This document shows, in pieces, positions 5,098 through 8,152 of a DNA stretch of 8,152 nt. The notes beneath the pieces were generated by a model that was not told the origin of the DNA, ran no database searches, and saw nothing but the letters and a program-made list of their open reading frames with translations. The stretch's first letter is position 1. Every line of letters starts with the position of its first letter. The DNA comes from Dehalococcoidia bacterium. Its GTDB lineage: Bacteria; Chloroflexota; Dehalococcoidia; UBA2979. The stretch spans positions 1-8,152 of the forward strand of contig SCTU01000306.1 in assembly GCA_004297315.1 (NCBI GenBank). Direction: 5' to 3'. Position numbers and translations under genes: made by a program.

Positions 5098-5928
5098 ATG
5101 GCGTACGAGGACATCATCTACGAGGTCGACGGGCCGATCGCGACGGTCCGGCTGAACCGACCGCAGTACCGCAACGCGCAGTCCCTTCGTCTGCTCGACG
5201 AGGTAGGGCTTGCCTTCGACGAAGCGGGGCGCGACAAAGAGGTCCGCGTCGTCATCGTCCGAGGCTCCGGCGGCAACTTCTCCTCCGGCCACGACCTCGG
5301 CACGCCGGAGGGCATCGCCTATCGCGAGTCCCTTGGCGCGGAGGGCGGCCTCGACCGGTACGACCAGTTCAAGCGCTACAACCTCGACCTGCTGATGCGC
5401 TGGCGCAACTTCCCGAAGCCCACGATCGCGATGGTCGAGGGCTACTGCATCTACGCCGGTTGGATGCTGGCCGGCTGCCTCGACCTCGTCTTCGCCGCGC
5501 AGGACGCGCGGTTCCTCCCCGGCTTCATCGAGTACATGTCCGTCCCGTGGGACCTCGGCATCAAGCGCGCGAAGGAGCTCGTCTTCGAGAGCCGGTTCCT
5601 GAGCGCGCAGGAGGCGCAGGACTACGGCTTCGTCAACCGCGTCCTCGCTCCTGAAGATCTCGAACGCGAGACCTACGCCTACGCACGCCGCGTCGCGGAG
5701 AACCACCCGATGACGGTGCGGATCTCAAAGGTCGCGATGAACAAGGCGCAGGACGCGCAGGGATACTCGAACCACCTCGAGGATGTGCTGGGCGACTACA
5801 TGGCTTGGTCGTCCTATATGGCCGGCGAGTCACGCATGCAGGGCCAGCGCCGCCTTGCCGCGGTGGACCTCGCCGTACGTGGCCTCCGAGGCGACCGCTA
5901 CGGCCTCTCGGGCACCTCGGGCGTCTAG
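5098..5928 (+). CDS. Crotonase-fold protein (enoyl-CoA hydratase/isomerase-like) with atypical active site
   Basis: A 276-residue crotonase superfamily protein, the usual length for monofunctional members, which act on acyl-CoA thioesters in the cytoplasm. The N-terminal beta-strand segment ATVRLNRPQYRNA (15-27) is typical. The first oxyanion-hole region is GGNFSSGHDL (58-67) and the second is EGYCIYAGWMLAGCLDL (114-130) with Gly121. By manual alignment with mitochondrial hydratase, the two catalytic glutamates (rat Glu144 and Glu164) correspond to Met123 and about Phe143, with Glu145 two residues away. The usual GAGGTQRL-type helix is shortened: PWDLGIKRAKEL (150-161) follows directly. I recall actinobacterial homologues with an EYxxxPWxLGxxxAKE segment, so this may be a known divergent branch, possibly not a hydratase. 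The start ATG follows GGGGAGG (5085-5091) by 6 nt. Its TAG overlaps the MFS gene's stop codon. Confidence 0.88.
   Translation: MAYEDIIYEVDGPIATVRLNRPQYRNAQSLRLLDEVGLAFDEAGRDKEVRVVIVRGSGGNFSSGHDLGTPEGIAYRESLGAEGGLDRYDQFKRYNLDLLMRWRNFPKPTIAMVEGYCIYAGWMLAGCLDLVFAAQDARFLPGFIEYMSVPWDLGIKRAKELVFESRFLSAQEAQDYGFVNRVLAPEDLERETYAYARRVAENHPMTVRISKVAMNKAQDAQGYSNHLEDVLGDYMAWSSYMAGESRMQGQRRLAAVDLAVRGLRGDRYGLSGTSGV
5925..5928. other. CTAG palindrome giving both convergent genes their stop codon
   Basis: The plus strand reads TAG at 5926-5928 for the crotonase and the minus strand reads TAG at 5927-5925 for the transporter. The four-base palindrome therefore serves both stop codons, and there is no spacer between the two genes. 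Confidence 0.9.
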
Positions 5929-7256
5929 GCTGGGCCGGTGTCGGGCGGCACCGGCCGTCGCGGCGTCGGCGTCAGCAGGATCAGCGCTGCCGCCGCCACG
6001 TACGTGCCGATGAAGAGGTGGAACGCCGCCGAGTACGACCCGAAGTGGTCGTAGGCGAAGCCCGCGAACACCGGCCCGCCCGCGCTCGACACGATCGTGA
6101 ACGGCTGCGCCAGGCTGCGCACGGTGCCCAGGCTCAGCCGGCCGAAGAAGTCCGCCCACACCACCTCCTGCACCGTGATCACGCCACCAATGCCGAGGCC
6201 GAGCGTGAAGATCGAGGCATAGAGCGGCGCCAGGGTGTGAGACATGAGGATCAGCGTGATCCCCAGCCCCATCAGGATGAACTCAGAGGCGGCACATCGA
6301 CGGATCGGGAACCGGTCGAGCGCGATCCCCCAGAGCGGCTTCGAGAGCAGGCCGGAGATGCCGATCATCCCGAACGCGCCGGCCGCCTGCGCGCGCGTGA
6401 ACCCCGCGTCCGTCATGTACGGGATCAGGTGCAACAGCAGCGCGCCCATCCCCGTGCTGGCCAGGCCAAACGTGGCCACGAGCATCCACAGCGTCGGCGT
6501 CCGCGCCGCGGCCTGTCGCGTCCACCGCACGTCCGAGGCCACCCGCGCCGACACGAGCGCGCCCTCGGCGGGGGCGCCGTCGCCGTCCGGCCGCAGGCCG
6601 AAGTCCTCGGGCCGGCGGCGCATCGCGACCAGCGCGGCCGGGATCACGGTCGCCCAGACCGCCACGCCGATCGCCGCCCACGCCGCCCGCCACCCCCACT
6701 CGTCGATCATCCGGTCGGCCACCGTCGGCAGCACGAGCGCGGCCACCGACGTCCCCATCACGCCGATCGCGATTGCCCGGCCGCGACGCCGCACGAACCA
6801 GTTCGAGAGTGCGACGTTCACGACGAGGTTGCCCATGCCGATCGAGCCGACCGCCACGAGCCCCGAGCGCACGAGGTAGTACTGCCAGAGTTCCTGGACC
6901 TGGCCCAGCGCGATGAAGCCGAAGCCGCCGATGATCGCGCCGCCCACCATGAGCGCGCGGCCACCGCGCACGTCCATCCGGCGCCCGATCGCGACACCGA
7001 GGATCCCCGTGACGAATGTCGTGAGCGTCTGACCGAGCGAGATGTCGGTGCGCGACCAACCGAGTTCCTCGGTCATCGGCTTCAGGAACACGCCCATCGA
7101 ATACGCCGTGATCCCCATCGACATCATCGAGGAGACGAACGCGACGGCGACGATGTACCAGCCGTAGTAGAACTCGCGCCCAAAGACCCGGGTCGGCAGC
7201 GGCAAGCGCGCCGGTTTTTCGATCGTCACGCCGACCGTGTCAGCCGGTAGCGCCAT
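5925..7256 (-). CDS. MFS transporter, OFA/monocarboxylate-transporter-like
   Basis: A 443-residue, 12-helix major facilitator superfamily transporter in the cytoplasmic membrane, of the branch that often carries carboxylates. Visible features are TM1 (YGWYIVAVAFVSSM, 31-44), the ELGWSRTDISLG segment (64-75), a motif-A-like loop GRRMDVRGGR (91-100), NWFVRRRGRAIAIG (152-165), the central cytoplasmic loop (about 212-250), a second half starting TLWMLVATFGLASTG (255-269), and DFFGRLSLGTVRS (369-381), a sequence type common in OFA and MCT relatives. The substrate is not deducible; an organic acid suits the neighbouring CoA-related enzyme but is inference. The ATG at 7256 has GAGG about 6 nt upstream. 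The stop shares a CTAG with the crotonase stop. It lies 95 bp downstream of the oxidoreductase gene on the same strand, so co-transcription is possible. Confidence 0.93.
   Translation of the reverse strand: MALPADTVGVTIEKPARLPLPTRVFGREFYYGWYIVAVAFVSSMMSMGITAYSMGVFLKPMTEELGWSRTDISLGQTLTTFVTGILGVAIGRRMDVRGGRALMVGGAIIGGFGFIALGQVQELWQYYLVRSGLVAVGSIGMGNLVVNVALSNWFVRRRGRAIAIGVMGTSVAALVLPTVADRMIDEWGWRAAWAAIGVAVWATVIPAALVAMRRRPEDFGLRPDGDGAPAEGALVSARVASDVRWTRQAAARTPTLWMLVATFGLASTGMGALLLHLIPYMTDAGFTRAQAAGAFGMIGISGLLSKPLWGIALDRFPIRRCAASEFILMGLGITLILMSHTLAPLYASIFTLGLGIGGVITVQEVVWADFFGRLSLGTVRSLAQPFTIVSSAGGPVFAGFAYDHFGSYSAAFHLFIGTYVAAAALILLTPTPRRPVPPDTGPA
5933..5956. terminator. Perfect 8-bp hairpin just after the crotonase stop, possible terminator
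   Basis: GGCCGGTG (5933-5940) and CACCGGCC (5949-5956) form a perfect 8-bp GC-rich stem with an 8-nt loop, starting 5 nt after the crotonase stop. It lies within the last codons of the MFS gene on the other strand. No U-run follows on the plus strand, so it is not a classical intrinsic terminator. It could still pause transcription or protect the crotonase mRNA 3' end. Confidence 0.35.
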
Positions 7257-7351
7257 CGCGGACCTCGGACCCGTCGCGGGGATTCGGCGGGAGTGTACGC
7301 CGCGCCGTCCAGTGCTTCGTCCCGCCGCTAGCCGAGGCCGCCCGAATTAAC
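7257..7351 (-). other. Short spacer between the oxidoreductase and MFS genes
   Basis: The 95 bp hold the ribosome binding site of the MFS gene (GAGG about 6 nt before its ATG). TACACT on the minus strand is a possible -10 box, but I see no acceptable -35 partner, and no terminator hairpin follows the oxidoreductase stop. Read-through from the upstream gene therefore remains possible. Confidence 0.3.
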
Positions 7352-8152
7352 TCACTCGATGTCGAGCACGGCCTTCCCGGCGACCTGCCGGCCGAAGAGC
7401 GCCGCACCGGCCTCCACGATCCGCGACCACGACCCGCGCCAGCCGACGTCTACCTGCAGTTTTCCCGCCTGCATCAGGCTCATCAGATACGCGATGTCCT
7501 CGCCCGAGTGCGGGCCTTTCGTGAACGCCTCGATCGTCCGCTTCATCCCGACCAGCGACGGGAACGCCGCCGGCTCCTGCGAGGTGGTGCCGATGCACTG
7601 CACCACGCCGCCCTCGGCGAGCAGCCCCCACACCCTCACCAGTTGCGACCCGCCCACGCTGTCGATCACGACATGGATCGGGCTCGCCACGCCTTCGAGG
7701 CCCACGACGACCTCGGCGGCGCCGAGCGCGCGCAGCCCCTCACCGCGCGCCGTCGAACCCACGCTCGCGACCACGTGCGCCCCGCCGAGGGCCGCGAGTT
7801 GCACCGCGAACCGGCCGACGCCGCCCGACGCGCCCGTGACCAGCACCCGCCGTCCGAGCAACGCGCCCGACCGGCGCAGCGCGCGCAGGGCGGAGACACC
7901 CGCCACCGGCAGCGTCGAGGCCAGCCCAAGGTCGACGTCGTCCGGGACCATCGCCAGTTCATCGAGGTCGACGGCGCGCCGTTCGGCCCAGCCGCCCTGC
8001 GAGCCCATCGTCGTCACCACGCGCGTCCCCTCGGCCGGGCCGCCGCCCGACGCCGCCCGCAGCACCACGCCCGAGGCGTCCCAGCCCGGCACGAAGCCCG
8101 CCGGCCGCGACTGAGCGCCGCGCAGGTCGCCGTAGTTCAAAGAGATGTGGCG
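7352..8152 (-). CDS. MDR-family NAD(P)H-dependent oxidoreductase, quinone-reductase-like (partial, 5' end beyond right edge)
   Basis: The frame is open from the window edge to TGA (7354-7352), giving 266 visible residues. The first visible residues, RHISLNYGDLRGAQ, match the typical interior MDR segment ISLNYRDL, so the true start lies outside and roughly 35-45 residues are missing; the TTG at 8140 is not the start. Then come the GroES-like domain end (VPGWDASGVV, and the GGWAERRAV catalytic-domain strand), a Rossmann cofactor motif VLVTGASGGVGRFAVQLA, and a C-terminal VDVGWRGSWSRIVEA / GRQVAGKAVLDIE tail that resembles the usual ending of zinc-independent quinone reductases. No structural-zinc cysteine cluster is visible, consistent with the QOR or enoyl-reductase branch rather than zinc alcohol dehydrogenases. 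The substrate is unknown. The MFS gene follows on the same strand. Confidence 0.9.
   Translation of the reverse strand, partial: RHISLNYGDLRGAQSRPAGFVPGWDASGVVLRAASGGGPAEGTRVVTTMGSQGGWAERRAVDLDELAMVPDDVDLGLASTLPVAGVSALRALRRSGALLGRRVLVTGASGGVGRFAVQLAALGGAHVVASVGSTARGEGLRALGAAEVVVGLEGVASPIHVVIDSVGGSQLVRVWGLLAEGGVVQCIGTTSQEPAAFPSLVGMKRTIEAFTKGPHSGEDIAYLMSLMQAGKLQVDVGWRGSWSRIVEAGAALFGRQVAGKAVLDIE

Noticed and set aside
5044..5706. Minus-strand open frame of 220 codons opposite the crotonase
   Set aside because: Composition is typical of an antisense frame (Glu/Asp/Arg/Val rich, no motif), and the plus-strand crotonase is unambiguous.
5805..7250. Plus-strand open frame of 481 codons opposite the MFS gene
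   Set aside because: The translation is extremely rich in Arg, His, Asp and Pro with no domain. It is the GC-driven antisense shadow of a clear 12-helix transporter.
1..8152. A new multigene defence, mobile or secondary-metabolite system
   Set aside because: No nuclease, helicase, reverse transcriptase, integrase, transposase, toxin pair, CRISPR array or biosynthetic core enzyme was found. The genes read as ordinary chromosomal transport, envelope and acyl-CoA-type functions.

Overview
This is a GC-rich window with dense coding on both strands, GTG as well as ATG starts, and mostly strong purine-rich ribosome binding sites. It contains no rRNA, tRNA, CRISPR array, insertion sequence or phage gene that I can see. 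The sortase points to a monoderm-type envelope. Gene content and base composition would suit an actinobacterium or a Chloroflexota (Dehalococcoidia-like) bacterium. No phylogenetic marker is present, so that is only an inference.

Layout from left to right. Positions 3-206 hold the 3' end of an unrecognised plus-strand gene. Next is an NTF2/SnoaL-like protein (264-653, +). A 7-bp hairpin (674-692) separates it from a convergent 35-codon candidate membrane microprotein (693-800, -). A single sortase (929-1630, +) runs tail-to-tail into a CorA-type divalent cation channel (1602-2624, -), overlapping it by 29 bp. corA lies directly behind a four-helix membrane protein (2626-3126, -), and the junction reads TGA-G-GTG, so the two are probably translationally coupled. 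A 251-bp divergent spacer (3127-3377) carries the best promoter in the window, with a nested palindrome over its -35 element. It leads into a 392-residue, histidine-bearing polytopic membrane protein that resembles heme-copper-oxidase/NnrS-type scaffolds (3378-4556, +). A DUF805 membrane protein follows (4609-4977, -).

The right third looks like a small catabolic or lipid-type cluster. It holds a crotonase-fold (enoyl-CoA hydratase/isomerase-like) protein (5098-5928, +), an OFA/MCT-like MFS transporter (5925-7256, -) and an MDR-family NAD(P)H-dependent oxidoreductase that runs off the right edge (7352-8152, -). The crotonase and transporter genes end on the same CTAG palindrome.

Most genes look like ordinary chromosomal single genes or pairs, and I found no convincing new multigene defence or mobile system. 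The items most worth a second look are the histidine-rich membrane protein with its palindromic promoter, the crotonase that lacks both canonical catalytic glutamates, the candidate microprotein with its adjacent hairpin, and the unusually tight convergent gene ends. Several natural start codons are internal to the longest open frames; the starts given here follow the ribosome binding sites.
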